Made by a program: the position numbers and the translations under genes. Source: Nitrosomonas sp. Is79A3 (GTDB lineage: Bacteria; Pseudomonadota; Gammaproteobacteria; Burkholderiales; Nitrosomonadaceae). From it: a stretch of DNA of 64,000 nucleotides. Location: positions 992,001 through 1,056,000 of the forward strand of contig NC_015731.1 in NCBI RefSeq assembly GCF_000219585.1, in the 5' to 3' direction. Each line of letters starts with the position of its first letter. The stretch's first letter is position 1. This document shows positions 1 through 8,653 of the stretch, piece after piece. The notes beneath the pieces were generated by a model. That model was not told the DNA's origin. It saw nothing but the letters and a program-made list of their open reading frames with translations, and searched no databases.

Positions 1-426
1 GTCGATCTGGATGTTACCAGCAAGAAACGTGTTTTTGAACAAGCTGGATTATTATTTGAAAATACCAATCAGATTGCGCGCAGTCAGGTTTTTGATAGTC
101 TTTTTGCGCGGGAAAAACTTGGCTCAACAGGTTTAGGACAAGGTGTGGCTATCCCGCACGGCCGCATAAAGGGATTGCGCGAAGCGGTTGCTGCTTTAGT
201 AACAATGAAAGAAGCGATACCCTTTGATGCACCTGACGGTCAGCCAGTCAATATTGCCTGTATTTTGCTGGTCCCGGAGAAAGCTACTGACAAGCACTTG
301 CAGATTCTTAGTGAACTGGCGCAGATGTTTAGCGATAAGCAGTTTCGTGAAGGAATTCTTCAATGCAGGGATGCTGCAAAGATTCATAAACTCATTGTTG
401 ACTGGAAACCGAATGTCGAAGATTAG
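1..426 (+). CDS. ptsN: PTS IIA-like nitrogen regulatory protein PtsN, 5' end cut by the window
   Basis: The reading frame is open from base 1 and ends at TAG 424-426, so about 141 residues of a family of about 150 are visible and the start codon lies outside the window. EIIA-Ntr accepts phosphate from NPr on a histidine and acts as a cytoplasmic regulator of nitrogen, carbon and potassium functions. The active-site histidine is visible in the motif AIPHGR near base 160. The gene overlaps hprK by 14 bp, which indicates translational coupling in an rpoN-hpf-ptsN-hprK type operon. An internal GTG at 145 lies inside the fold, so I do not take it as the start. Confidence 0.95.
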   Translation, partial: VDLDVTSKKRVFEQAGLLFENTNQIARSQVFDSLFAREKLGSTGLGQGVAIPHGRIKGLREAVAALVTMKEAIPFDAPDGQPVNIACILLVPEKATDKHLQILSELAQMFSDKQFREGILQCRDAAKIHKLIVDWKPNVED

Positions 427-1372
427 TATCGCTCAGCTATTTGAAGATAAGAAGGAGAAACTGAAACTAACCTGGGTCGCGGGACAACGTGGTGGCAATA
501 CAGTGCTCAGTGATGAAGCGATTGCGCAATCTGGTCAGGGTATGATTGGTCATTTGAATTTCATCCACCCGGACTGGATCCAGGTGATCAGTAGTGATGA
601 GATTCATTATTTAAACAAGCTGGATGCTGCTTCACTTGAGAAAAAGATAAACCAGCTGACACATAGTAACCTGGCATGTATTATCGTGGCGGATAATGCC
701 GAGATACCTGCGTCTATCCTGAGTATGGCCAGTGCATTCGATATCCCTTTACTGCATTCACCTTACCCTGGTCTTGAAGTTATCTGGCTGATCCGCACTT
801 ACCTGGGAAGCGTACTAGCCCCTTCTTGTAGTTTGCATGGCGTACTTCTGGATGTATTGGGTATGGGGGTCATGATAACCGGTGAAAGCGGTGTCGGTAA
901 AAGCGAGTTGGCCCTCGAATTAATAAGCCGCGGTCATGGTTTGGTAGCGGATGATGTCGTGGAATTGCGACGTATTGCCCCGGAGACATTGGAAGGCCGC
1001 TGTCCCCCAATGCTAAGAGATTATCTGGAAGTAAGGGGGTTAGGCATGCTGAATATACGTACAATTTTTGGCGAAACTGCAGTGCGGCGTCGTAAAAATA
1101 TGAAGTTGATCGTTCATTTGCAGAATAGCGGTGGAGCAAACTCTGGTTTATTAGAACGACTGCCCATCAGTGATCTTAATGAGAACATTATGAATGTTGA
1201 CATCCGTAAAGTCATTATTCCTGTAGCGGCTGGCCGGAATTTGGCCGTTCTCGTGGAAGCAGCAGTGCGAAATTATGTTTTGCAATTGCGGGGTATTGAT
1301 GGCACGAAGGAATTTATTGAACGCCATGAACGGGAAATGAATAACGAATCGGCAGATAAAGACCAGTACTAG
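413..1372 (+). CDS. hprK: HPr kinase/phosphorylase
   Basis: 319 residues. HprK phosphorylates and dephosphorylates a serine of HPr/NPr and so connects carbon status to PTS regulation. The Walker A loop GESGVGKS starts at residue 157, the conserved histidine of SLHGV is near residue 142, and the HprK signature EVRGLGMLNIRTIFGE follows in the C-terminal kinase domain. I chose ATG 413 because the product then begins MSKISIAQLF, as in other betaproteobacterial HprK proteins. The same frame is open further upstream, but only inside ptsN. It overlaps ptsN by 14 bp. Confidence 0.95.
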   Translation: MSKISIAQLFEDKKEKLKLTWVAGQRGGNTVLSDEAIAQSGQGMIGHLNFIHPDWIQVISSDEIHYLNKLDAASLEKKINQLTHSNLACIIVADNAEIPASILSMASAFDIPLLHSPYPGLEVIWLIRTYLGSVLAPSCSLHGVLLDVLGMGVMITGESGVGKSELALELISRGHGLVADDVVELRRIAPETLEGRCPPMLRDYLEVRGLGMLNIRTIFGETAVRRRKNMKLIVHLQNSGGANSGLLERLPISDLNENIMNVDIRKVIIPVAAGRNLAVLVEAAVRNYVLQLRGIDGTKEFIERHEREMNNESADKDQY

Positions 1373-1443
1373 CATGGATGATTCGTATAGTTTCTTTTTG
1401 TAAGCCTCTTTCGGAGTGATTTCCCAAATCAACGTGGATTTAG

Positions 1444-2058
1444 ATGAAAAATTCTCAGACGATTACTTTGGCATTGACCGGCGCATCTGGGATGCCTTAT
1501 GGGATTCGTTTGCTTGAAATGTTGTTGCGGGAAGGAAAGCAAGTATACCTCCTGTATTCAAAAGTAGCGCAAATTGTTGCACAGCAGGAAATGAACTTGG
1601 CACTGCCTTCCAGTGCTAAGGAAGCGGAAGCTTTTTTTAATCGCCAGTACAATGCTCCGGATGGACAGTTGCGTGTATTTGGACGTGAGGAATGGTTTGC
1701 GCCAGTTGCTTCCGGCTCTAATCCGGCGGATTCGATGGTGATTTGTCCCTGTACCATGGGTACCTTGGCAGCTATTGCCGCAGGTATGAATCAGAAACTG
1801 ATTGAGCGGGCAGCAGATGTCATGTTGAAGGAAAATCGCCAACTTATTTTAGTGCCACGGGAGATGCCGTTTTCTGCAATTCATTTGGAAAATATGCTCA
1901 AGCTGGTGCGTAGCGGTGCCGTTATCCTACCGGCGAATCCCGGTTTTTATCATCACCCGCAGACGGTGCAGGATATGATTGATTTTGTTGTTGCTCGTAT
2001 TTTGGATCATCTGGGGATCATACATACCATGATTCCTCGTTGGGGAACAGAAAGCTGA
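1444..2058 (+). CDS. ubiX: Flavin prenyltransferase UbiX
   Basis: 204 residues, the usual length for UbiX. The enzyme attaches a dimethylallyl group to FMN and makes the prenylated flavin cofactor of the decarboxylase UbiD in ubiquinone synthesis. The N-terminal TLALTGASGMPYGIRLLE is the FMN-binding start of the family. The central segment VICPCTMGTLAAIAAG and the later LVPREMPFSAIHLENM are also family motifs. It starts 71 bp after hprK on the same strand and may be cotranscribed with it. No terminator is obvious after it. Confidence 0.93.
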   Translation: MKNSQTITLALTGASGMPYGIRLLEMLLREGKQVYLLYSKVAQIVAQQEMNLALPSSAKEAEAFFNRQYNAPDGQLRVFGREEWFAPVASGSNPADSMVICPCTMGTLAAIAAGMNQKLIERAADVMLKENRQLILVPREMPFSAIHLENMLKLVRSGAVILPANPGFYHHPQTVQDMIDFVVARILDHLGIIHTMIPRWGTES

Positions 2059-2274
2059 TCTACATTGAATAAGCATGATACTTTAGCTAATATCCGGCAA
2101 TCTCATTAATACAACAAGACAATACCTGTCCGAGTATAAATACAAGACAACTTCAGGATAAATAGCCTATTTTTCTATATCTGTTTGTCAGATAGAATGT
2201 TCCCATATTGATATATTTTATTAAAAAATATAATTCCTTTGTCTTATTACTTAAACTGAGATGGGAGATAGAAA

Positions 2275-2892
2275 ATGACGCGAATACTAGTAGTTACACT
2301 ACTGTTGATTAGTTCGCACGCATCAGCCTTATCTACACAATGGATACCCTTAGGGGCAGCAACACGTCAAGGAAACCCAATCGATATTAATGGGAATCCA
2401 GTAATTGAATATAGAAATGCTGGGCGAGGTGGAATTGACTGGGATGTTACGGGTACTGGACCTAGAGGGGGATTGGGTGTAAGGGAACTGTGGTTGTTTG
2501 ATAATTCAGCAGCAGGTATACCTGGAACGAGCGAAGCGACCACACAGTTTTCCGTAATCAGCAATAGTGTTGGTTTTATCATGGCTGGGGATCATAACGA
2601 TGGCTTTGCCCAATTTTTTGTTGATAACATAGATGTTGGCACCTACGATATGTATCGAACAGGAAATAGAATTTTAGTAGTGACGGAATTAGATTCTATG
2701 GAACATTCATTAAGAATTGTACAACTCGGTCAACATAATCCAAATTCTACCAAAGGTGATGTCGCAATTTTTGGCGGTGCTGCATTCAATACCCCTATTG
2801 CTGCAATTCCTGAACTAGAATCATATGCGATGTTGTTGGCTGGATTGAGTCTACTGGGTTTCGTGGCACGTTACAGAAAACAAAACGCTTAA
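2275..2892 (+). CDS. PEP-CTERM sorting-signal protein, function unknown
   Basis: 205 residues with an N-terminal signal peptide (about residues 1-18, ending SHASA). The C-terminal tail has the order expected for PEP-CTERM: a short IPELES motif, a hydrophobic helix (YAMLLAGLSLLGFVA) and a basic end RYRKQNA. Such proteins are exported, cut by an exosortase (EpsH/XrtA) and usually delivered to the surface or exopolysaccharide. The tripeptide reads PEL rather than the commonest PEP. The central part resembles no catalytic domain that I recognise. A GGGAGA ribosome site precedes the ATG. The gene stands alone and faces fau convergently. Confidence 0.85.
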   Translation: MTRILVVTLLLISSHASALSTQWIPLGAATRQGNPIDINGNPVIEYRNAGRGGIDWDVTGTGPRGGLGVRELWLFDNSAAGIPGTSEATTQFSVISNSVGFIMAGDHNDGFAQFFVDNIDVGTYDMYRTGNRILVVTELDSMEHSLRIVQLGQHNPNSTKGDVAIFGGAAFNTPIAAIPELESYAMLLAGLSLLGFVARYRKQNA

Positions 2893-2906
2893 CTTGCCTT
2901 TTAGAT

Positions 2907-2928
2907 AACCACGCCAAAAGGCGTGGTT
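2907..2928 (+). terminator. Hairpin after the PEP-CTERM gene, possible terminator
   Basis: A perfect 9-bp stem (AACCACGCC 2907-2915, GGCGTGGTT 2920-2928) with an AAAA loop lies 15 bp after the stop codon. The following T tract is interrupted (TGTATTTGT), so intrinsic termination is plausible but not strong. It sits between convergent genes. Confidence 0.6.
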
Positions 2929-3024
2929 TGTATTTGTGGTTGCTGGTATTCTGGACCATATGCAAACCACACATATTTTGCTTCGTTTGAGATCAGAAAG
3001 AGAATTCAATACTATTTTAGCTGT

Positions 3025-3639
3025 TTATTCCTCAGCGCACTGAGATGCAGGGATGAGTTTGAGTTCATGATTTTCAGTACGGAATATACCTGTCTCTGTC
3101 ACAATATAATGCAGCGCGATATCGTGCGGCTGAGCGTAAACATTTTCTAATCGCTGCATTTCAAAAGCTATTCCGATAGTTAATGGCTGTGGATGGTAAG
3201 TAGCCAAGGTGCGATCAAAATAACCGCTGCCATAGCCTAAACGATAGCCATGTTGATCAAAGCCTACCACGGGAATAATAATTGCATCAACACTAACTGC
3301 CCTGGCCTCTATAGGCACAGGGATGCCATAAGCCCCATTTTTCAAGGGCGCATCAGGCCGCCATTCACGGAAACAAAGCGGTTTATCCTTACCAACTATT
3401 TCCGGTAGTGCAAGCGTTGCGCCATGTTGCATAAAATACAGGGCAATTGACCGTGGGTCGTATTCACCCCGGAATGGCCAATAAATTCCAATATTCATTT
3501 TCTGAAGTTTTGGAAAGCCTTGTTTGAGAAGATCTGAAATTGTTTGACTCCATTGCTGATGAGTAACTTCAGATAAAGTTTCACGAGCTGCAATTAGCTG
3601 TTTGCGTTGATGTTTCCTCAATTCCAACAGATTATCCAT
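3025..3639 (-). CDS. fau: 5-formyltetrahydrofolate cyclo-ligase
   Basis: 204 residues. The enzyme uses ATP to convert 5-formyl-THF to 5,10-methenyl-THF and so returns the storage folate to one-carbon metabolism. The family motif GYGSGYFDRTL is present in the C-terminal half, preceded by IIPVVGFDQHGYRLG, and basic residues in the N-terminal part (LRKHQRKQLIAARE) fit the nucleotide and folate site. It begins 5 bp after mutY on the minus strand, so the two are very likely one operon. In E. coli the homologue (ygfA/fau) sits beside zapA-ssrS. No 6S RNA was identified here. Confidence 0.93.
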   Translation of the reverse strand: MDNLLELRKHQRKQLIAARETLSEVTHQQWSQTISDLLKQGFPKLQKMNIGIYWPFRGEYDPRSIALYFMQHGATLALPEIVGKDKPLCFREWRPDAPLKNGAYGIPVPIEARAVSVDAIIIPVVGFDQHGYRLGYGSGYFDRTLATYHPQPLTIGIAFEMQRLENVYAQPHDIALHYIVTETGIFRTENHELKLIPASQCAEE

Positions 3640-3644
3640 TATTT

Positions 3645-4730
3645 TTAATTTGTGTTCAGATGGTTAGAGGTATCGTGGTTATCCAATAAGAAATTTTGTT
3701 TTAGCAGTTTTCTGACAGGTGCCGGAATAGCATATTCAAGTGCATCGGATGGTTTAATCCAAATAAATTTATTATGTGGATCGAGAGTATTTGAGACAAC
3801 TTGCAACAGCTGCGGATGAATCCGTAATTTAAAGTGGGTGAATTGATGGTCTAAAATTGGTAACTCAATCGGCGATTGAACTGTTATGCCTAATTGGTGC
3901 TGGCAATAACTCGCAGCGTCGATCCCAGTTTTGATCTCAGGTGGACACCATAACTCTCCCCAGATTCCAGAAGCAGGTCTTTTTTCCAAAAGTAACTTCT
4001 GATGTTGCATGAGTAGTAAAAAAACCGCTTCTTTTTTTGGTAATGGTTTGCGAAGTCTGGTGGTTGGGAATTGATCTACACGCTTTTCTTTAAATGCGAC
4101 GCAATTATGTTGAAGTGGACAGGCTTTACAAATAGGGGTGTGGCGTATACAAACAGTAGCTCCCAAATCCATCAAAGCTTGTGTATATGTTTCAATTTGG
4201 TTCTCACGACAGGTAACCGGTAACACTTCTTCAGATTTCTCCCAAAGCAGGTTCTTGATCCTGCTTTCTTCCGGATAACCTGCAATTCCAAAATAACGCG
4301 TTAAGATTCTCTTAACATTGCCATCCAGAATGGCTTCACGTTTGTTAAAAGCAAAAACCGCTATGGCAGCGGCTGTTGAACGGCCAATTCCGGGTAGTTT
4401 CTGAAGAATTACCCGAGTATCAGGAAATTGGCCCTGATAATCTTGCATAATCATACGCGCTGCTAGGTGTAAATTGCGGGCGCGCGAATAATATCCAAGG
4501 CCGCTCCAGATAACAAGTACAGCATCAAGTGGCGCCTGTGCCAAACTGCTAAGTGTGGGGAATTCTTGCATGAATCGTGCATAATAAGGGATGACCGTGT
4601 TTACCTGTGTTTGTTGTAGCATGATTTCAGATAGCCAGACAGCATAGGGATCACGACTCCCTTGCCACGGAAGGTGATGACGGCCATGATCTTTATGCCA
4701 GAGGATTAACTGGGTTGCGATTGGTGACAT
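3645..4730 (-). CDS. mutY: A/G-specific adenine DNA glycosylase MutY
   Basis: 361 residues. MutY removes adenine mispaired with 8-oxoguanine in base excision repair. Visible features in order are the N-terminal catalytic helices (WLSEIMLQQTQV), the helix-hairpin-helix KLPGIGRSTAAAI followed by ILDGNVKRIL, and a [4Fe-4S] loop with spacing C-X6-C-X2-C-X5-C in CIRHTPICKACPLQHNC. A NUDIX-like 8-oxoG recognition domain follows from about residue 230 (RPASGIWGELWCPPE). All key elements look intact. It is upstream of fau in a tight pair. Confidence 0.95.
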   Translation of the reverse strand: MSPIATQLILWHKDHGRHHLPWQGSRDPYAVWLSEIMLQQTQVNTVIPYYARFMQEFPTLSSLAQAPLDAVLVIWSGLGYYSRARNLHLAARMIMQDYQGQFPDTRVILQKLPGIGRSTAAAIAVFAFNKREAILDGNVKRILTRYFGIAGYPEESRIKNLLWEKSEEVLPVTCRENQIETYTQALMDLGATVCIRHTPICKACPLQHNCVAFKEKRVDQFPTTRLRKPLPKKEAVFLLLMQHQKLLLEKRPASGIWGELWCPPEIKTGIDAASYCQHQLGITVQSPIELPILDHQFTHFKLRIHPQLLQVVSNTLDPHNKFIWIKPSDALEYAIPAPVRKLLKQNFLLDNHDTSNHLNTN

Positions 4731-4812
4731 ATTTAAGGGAAGTAAATCTGGAGTACTTAAGTTGGGTGTATTGTTGTGTTAGGGTAGGGTGTGTTGGTCT
4801 TTTTGTAAGACT

Positions 4813-5067
4813 TTACTGGAAAATCACTTCGCTAAATTTGGCATTCGGTGTAAGCACTTCCATTCTGACAAGCTGGATTAACTCGATATGTTGTCTCGAA
4901 TCACTATCAATTACCAGACATTCACCTTTTTCAGGTGAATTGACAACATCAATAGCTTTGCCTTCTATGATTTGGTTGTTTTTTAAGATAAGTTTTAGCC
5001 GATAGCCGTACATGCAAGCAACTTCCACAAAGTCATGGAGCTCACACGAAATTGTATCTTGCGTCAT
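4813..5067 (-). CDS. rof: Rof/YaeO-like Rho-binding antiterminator
   Basis: 84 residues from ATG 5067, starting MTQDTISCELHD. The product matches the E. coli Rof layout and length: an acidic start, then EVACMYGYRLKLILKNNQ (compare ELACQHHLMLTLELKDGE), KAIDVVNSPEKGECLVI and ELIQLVRMEVLTPN. Rof binds the primary RNA site of Rho and inhibits termination. The start is supported by a strong AAAGGAG site 7 bases upstream. The same frame extends to 5166 and would add a hydrophobic stretch, but that version lacks such a site. The assignment rests on remembered alignment, not a search. Confidence 0.75.
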   Translation of the reverse strand: MTQDTISCELHDFVEVACMYGYRLKLILKNNQIIEGKAIDVVNSPEKGECLVIDSDSRQHIELIQLVRMEVLTPNAKFSEVIFQ

Positions 5068-5172
5068 GGTTGTAGACTCCTTTAAGAGATGTAAATAGGC
5101 ATAATATAACGATACCGGCAGCAAGATAGCAATAATGTGGATGAAATCTTTGTAATAGCGTTTCAAAACTAA

Positions 5173-5517
5173 ATGATGGAAATTTTTAAAACCTTGGGTT
5201 TATTCGTTGTTACCGCATTCGCCGAGATAATCGGATGTTATTTGCCTTATCTCTATTTGAAAGAAGGCAAATCTTTTTGGCTACTTCTTCCCGCGGCAAT
5301 TAGTTTAGGGATTTTTGTCTGGCTACTCACATTCCATCCTCAAGCAGCGGGACGCGTTTATGCCGCATATGGTGGAGTTTATATTTGTGTGGCGCTAATG
5401 TGGTTATGGGCGGTGGATGCTATCCGCCCGACTGTTACCGATTGGATTGGCGTGAGTTTCTGTTTAGTTGGTGTGATTATTATTATGTATGGGAAGCAGC
5501 TTATTAGGAATATTTAG
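5173..5517 (+). CDS. ynfA: UPF0060 (YnfA) small membrane protein
   Basis: 114 residues with four predicted membrane helices. The family hallmark [13 protein letters not shown] is in the middle, preceded by [13 protein letters not shown], so membership is clear. YnfA proteins resemble small multidrug-resistance transporters in size and fold. An efflux role is known only for some members, so the substrate here is not established. The gene is divergent from the Rof-like gene. Their starts lie about 105 bp apart, leaving room for two promoters. Confidence 0.92.
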   Translation: MMEIFKTLGLFVVTAFAEIIGCYLPYLYLKEGKSFWLLLPAAISLGIFVWLLTFHPQAAGRVYAAYGGVYICVALMWLWAVDAIRPTVTDWIGVSFCLVGVIIIMYGKQLIRNI

Positions 5518-5584
5518 AAAGATTGATTTTGCTTTTAGGTGAATTTAAAGCAATCATTGTTTGTTTCTGTATGGTTTTAGGTGC

Positions 5585-6361
5585 TTATTTTATTTTTCTT
5601 ATTTGTTCTTGCTTGATAATATAACGCTGTATCATGGCTTCCATACTGGCTGCTAGATCAATAAATTGACATCCGGCGCGCATACAATTCTGTCCATTGC
5701 GCAAAGTGATTTCATAGGTATTTTTTACCTGAATGGTGGCATTGATAGTACCAATTTCTGGAAGAGCAATTTGACAATTGCTATAAATTATTCCCGGATC
5801 AAAATTGATAATAGGATGTTGATCAATTACTGCTATACCGCCACAACTGATATCAAGTAGTGCTACTTCAGCTTTGGAGGCTGTGCCTTTTCCAGTAATC
5901 GGAATAACACATTTAAGTGGTTTAACAATAGGAGTGGAAATACGAAAATGATTTCTTCGTTGTATACGAAGAAGTGATCTGGGTATGTTGACTGCAAAGG
6001 CGTTTTCACCTTTAAATTGTATTTTCTTGATTTGATCGCAGGCGAACTCTATTTTAACTCTATTTTGTGTGGTCACAAAGATTAATGCTTTGGATTGGAG
6101 TGCCTTCTGGCAATTTCTTTCATTAGTGCCATAATCTACTATCATTTCTTTGTTATCAGCATCTATCGCTACTATCGATGTGAGGATGAAGTCATTTTCA
6201 TAATCGGGATAGAGCGTGATTAGTGAGTTTGATTGCATAATTCCACGAAGAATAAAGAGAATATCAATTTCCGAGTGAATACGAAAATTTTCATCTATTT
6301 CTTCTTGAGAAAATTGGGTGGGCTGTAATACTTCAATACTTTGATCAGATCCATGCATCAT
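5585..6361 (-). CDS. ycgR: Flagellar brake protein YcgR (YcgR-N plus PilZ)
   Basis: 258 residues. YcgR binds c-di-GMP and then slows or biases the flagellar motor. The N-terminal half (to about residue 125) is the YcgR-N domain. The C-terminal half is a PilZ domain with the arginine motif RRNHFRIST and the downstream DISCGGIAV, the two parts of the c-di-GMP binding site. It is the last gene of the minus-strand flagellar cluster and ends opposite ynfA. The presence of several GGDEF, EAL-like and HD-GYP genes in this window gives it an obvious signal source. Confidence 0.92.
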   Translation of the reverse strand: MMHGSDQSIEVLQPTQFSQEEIDENFRIHSEIDILFILRGIMQSNSLITLYPDYENDFILTSIVAIDADNKEMIVDYGTNERNCQKALQSKALIFVTTQNRVKIEFACDQIKKIQFKGENAFAVNIPRSLLRIQRRNHFRISTPIVKPLKCVIPITGKGTASKAEVALLDISCGGIAVIDQHPIINFDPGIIYSNCQIALPEIGTINATIQVKNTYEITLRNGQNCMRAGCQFIDLAASMEAMIQRYIIKQEQIRKIK

Positions 6362-6364
6362 TAA

Positions 6365-6688
6365 TTACTCCGGAATTTTTTGTGTAGTCTTTGTGCCAAG
6401 GTTTTTCGTGATGAGGGGATTTGTTTTTCCTTGTTCCAAGCGATATAGCCATGCCAATAGCTCGGCAACTGCAACGTAAAGCTGCGGCGGAATGCGATCA
6501 TCGAGATTTACTTGCATCAATAATGCAACCAATTCACTTGATTCATGGACATAGACTCCTGCTTCTTTAGCACGTTTAATAATCTCCTGAGCAATCAGAC
6601 CGCGACCTTTAGCAACAACCTTGGGCGCAATTTGCCCTTCCCGGTAAGCGAGTGCTACTGCAGTGAGGTATGGTTCATTCTTTGTCAT
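6365..6688 (-). CDS. FhlB-like protein, homologous to the FlhB cytoplasmic domain
   Basis: 107 residues matching the C-terminal export-switch domain of FlhB (AVALAYREGQIAPKVVAKG, then IPPQLYVAVAELLAWLY). The autocleavage motif NPTH of true FlhB is missing: the protein begins at what would be its C-terminal side (EPYLTAVAL). FhlB-type paralogues can partly replace the FlhB C-terminal domain in type III flagellar export, but the role here is inferred. It overlaps fliK by 14 bp, and that pairing fits, since FliK signals to FlhB to switch export substrate. Confidence 0.85.
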   Translation of the reverse strand: MTKNEPYLTAVALAYREGQIAPKVVAKGRGLIAQEIIKRAKEAGVYVHESSELVALLMQVNLDDRIPPQLYVAVAELLAWLYRLEQGKTNPLITKNLGTKTTQKIPE

Positions 6689-7736
6689 TGTGTTGAATCT
6701 CTACGGCCTGAATATTTAATCCGGCTGATTGCATATCCATTGTGAGTGGTAATTGATTATTTCTTAATAAGTTAGCGGTTTCTGGTTGCGAAGTATTTAG
6801 CTTAATGTTAATACCTTGGGCATTTAGTACAATAGTCGCGGCGATATCTCCTAGTTGCGGCATTGATAGCCGGAGTTGCGTACGCCATTGTGCTGCTTGA
6901 TCAGATTCATTTTCATTTTCTTTGTCTTGGGGGTTCTCATAAATGTCCCATTCCATGGGCTGACCCTGCCAGATTTCTCCGCGCCAGAACAAATGCCCAG
7001 TCTCTAAGGTAGTAAGCTGTTGTTGCACTAAAGGGATAGCCTGAGTATGTACTGGCATTTCAGGGTTTAGCGCAGCAGATGCGGACACGGACACTTTTGC
7101 AGCAGGCAGATCGGCCGTAACTAGCATTAATTTACCCTGAGGTTCTTGATGTAAGTTTTCAAGTGTATTTTCTCCACAAACCCATTGTGCCTGATGTGAT
7201 TCATAGAATAATCCACTTTGAACAATTGCTTTTTGTAATAAACCGGGTAATTCGGTGCTATTTATTGACTGACTAGTTAGGATAGGTGTTGGGCTGGTGA
7301 GAGATTGTGTATGTGTGGTAGCGGTACTTGTTGTGGTTATGCCGGCAGATGTTTGCTTTAATGCGTCTTGCATCAGAACGCCCAGAAAACGTCCTATAGT
7401 ACTAATTGATGTATTATTCTTCCCGGTATCTAATGGTGTTTCATTTAGGATAAGAAACTTTAATTTCGGCTCTTGCGAAATAAAAACAAGCTCCATTTTG
7501 CTGCCAGGTTGAAAATTGTCTGGTAAGTGCATTTGCAAGAGCTTGTCCGCAACTAACACTCGAGAATTTCCATTAAATAAACGTGCCTCTATTAGTGCCT
7601 GATACTTCTGACCTTGTACAAATTCAACAAAAGAACTTGGTGAATCAAGAATTGCTGTAACTGGTGTTACGGGTGTAACAGGAGTTATATGAGTTTGGGT
7701 TGCGACTAAATCAGTTTTGATGGTGGTTGGAATCAC
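6675..7736 (-). CDS. fliK: Flagellar hook-length control protein FliK
   Basis: 353 residues. FliK measures hook length and switches flagellar export from hook to filament proteins. The N-terminal two thirds is low-complexity, rich in threonine, serine and glutamine, and includes a short TPV repeat near residue 20. The C-terminal part (from about residue 225, GHLFWRGEIWQGQPMEWDIY) matches the conserved hook domain and ends with IKLNTSQPETANLLRNN. The length is normal for a divergent FliK. It overlaps the FhlB-like gene, as expected for functional partners. Confidence 0.8.
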   Translation of the reverse strand: MIPTTIKTDLVATQTHITPVTPVTPVTAILDSPSSFVEFVQGQKYQALIEARLFNGNSRVLVADKLLQMHLPDNFQPGSKMELVFISQEPKLKFLILNETPLDTGKNNTSISTIGRFLGVLMQDALKQTSAGITTTSTATTHTQSLTSPTPILTSQSINSTELPGLLQKAIVQSGLFYESHQAQWVCGENTLENLHQEPQGKLMLVTADLPAAKVSVSASAALNPEMPVHTQAIPLVQQQLTTLETGHLFWRGEIWQGQPMEWDIYENPQDKENENESDQAAQWRTQLRLSMPQLGDIAATIVLNAQGINIKLNTSQPETANLLRNNQLPLTMDMQSAGLNIQAVEIQHNDKE

Positions 7737-7802
7737 AACAGCTTATCTTAATTTTGTTAGTATCTTCCCGGAAATAACATGCAAGTGTGCTCTATTAAGT
7801 GC

Positions 7803-8138
7803 TCACATATTATTTATGGGTTGATAGGCATGCTGAAGGTTGCGAGTATGTCCATTGGCGTTGAGCATATCTTGTAGTTTTATCATCCATGGCTCGGTGA
7901 TTGCCTTGATTTGAGCATCATCCGCCAGAATTTGGTTAATAATTTTTACCTTTTTCTGAAGTAGTTCCTTATCTAGAATAGGTTCTGGGTCATGCTTTAT
8001 CAGCAAATCAGTCAATTTTCTACACTCTTGTTCTAATAATATCAATTGATCCCATTTGTTATTCTGAGCAGCGGCAAGCATCTTTCCGGTAATTGCTAAA
8101 ATGGCGTCATAAGTCATGAGAGTCTGTGCGCTATTCAT
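7803..8138 (-). CDS. fliT: Flagellar export chaperone FliT
   Basis: 111 residues, all helical in appearance, with the FliT-like centre NKWDQLILLEQECRKLTDLLI. FliT holds the filament cap protein FliD before export. The call depends as much on position (directly after fliS and fliD, before fliK) as on sequence, because FliT proteins diverge strongly. It lies 31 bp after fliS. Confidence 0.75.
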   Translation of the reverse strand: MNSAQTLMTYDAILAITGKMLAAAQNNKWDQLILLEQECRKLTDLLIKHDPEPILDKELLQKKVKIINQILADDAQIKAITEPWMIKLQDMLNANGHTRNLQHAYQPINNM

Positions 8139-8169
8139 CTATATGTGTATCCTTTATTACTAAATTTTT

Positions 8170-8598
8170 TTAAATCGCCGCTGCATTTTTTGCAATAGGA
8201 GTCTCATTTGATTGCCTAATTTCTTTCCAGGCACCATGTAATTCTGATAGAAGCTTATTAACTTCATTAACAATCTCAATATTGTTCTGAATATTAGCGA
8301 CTAATAATCGATGCGTCATATAATCATAGAGCGCTTGAAGTTTGATTGCCAAATCACCGCCGGCATTCATATCTAAGCTTGCTTTCAAACCATGATCAAT
8401 AATCATGATAGCTTTTGAGATCATTTGCCCTTTCTCCGCAATTTCATTGTGTTGCATGTGAATTCTGGTTTTTGCCAGAGCTTCTTGTGCACCTTCGAAA
8501 AGCATTAAAATAAGCTTATGCGGATCAGCTGATTCAATGCCTGTTTCAACACCGACGCGTTGATAGGCTGATATTGCGTTATTCATAGCGGAAAACAT
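8170..8598 (-). CDS. fliS: Flagellin chaperone FliS
   Basis: 142 residues. FliS binds the disordered C-terminus of flagellin and prevents early polymerisation. The family start NNAISAYQRVGVETGIESADPHKLILMLFEGA is plain (only its shape is quoted here), followed by the four-helix core and LYDYMTHRLLVANIQNN. It lies between fliD and fliT in the standard fliD-fliS-fliT order. Confidence 0.95.
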   Translation of the reverse strand: MFSAMNNAISAYQRVGVETGIESADPHKLILMLFEGAQEALAKTRIHMQHNEIAEKGQMISKAIMIIDHGLKASLDMNAGGDLAIKLQALYDYMTHRLLVANIQNNIEIVNEVNKLLSELHGAWKEIRQSNETPIAKNAAAI

Positions 8599-8653
8599 TT
8601 TGTACCTCTTTTATATTGTAAAGAGCCTAGCTTTCTAAACTACCTGTTGATTC

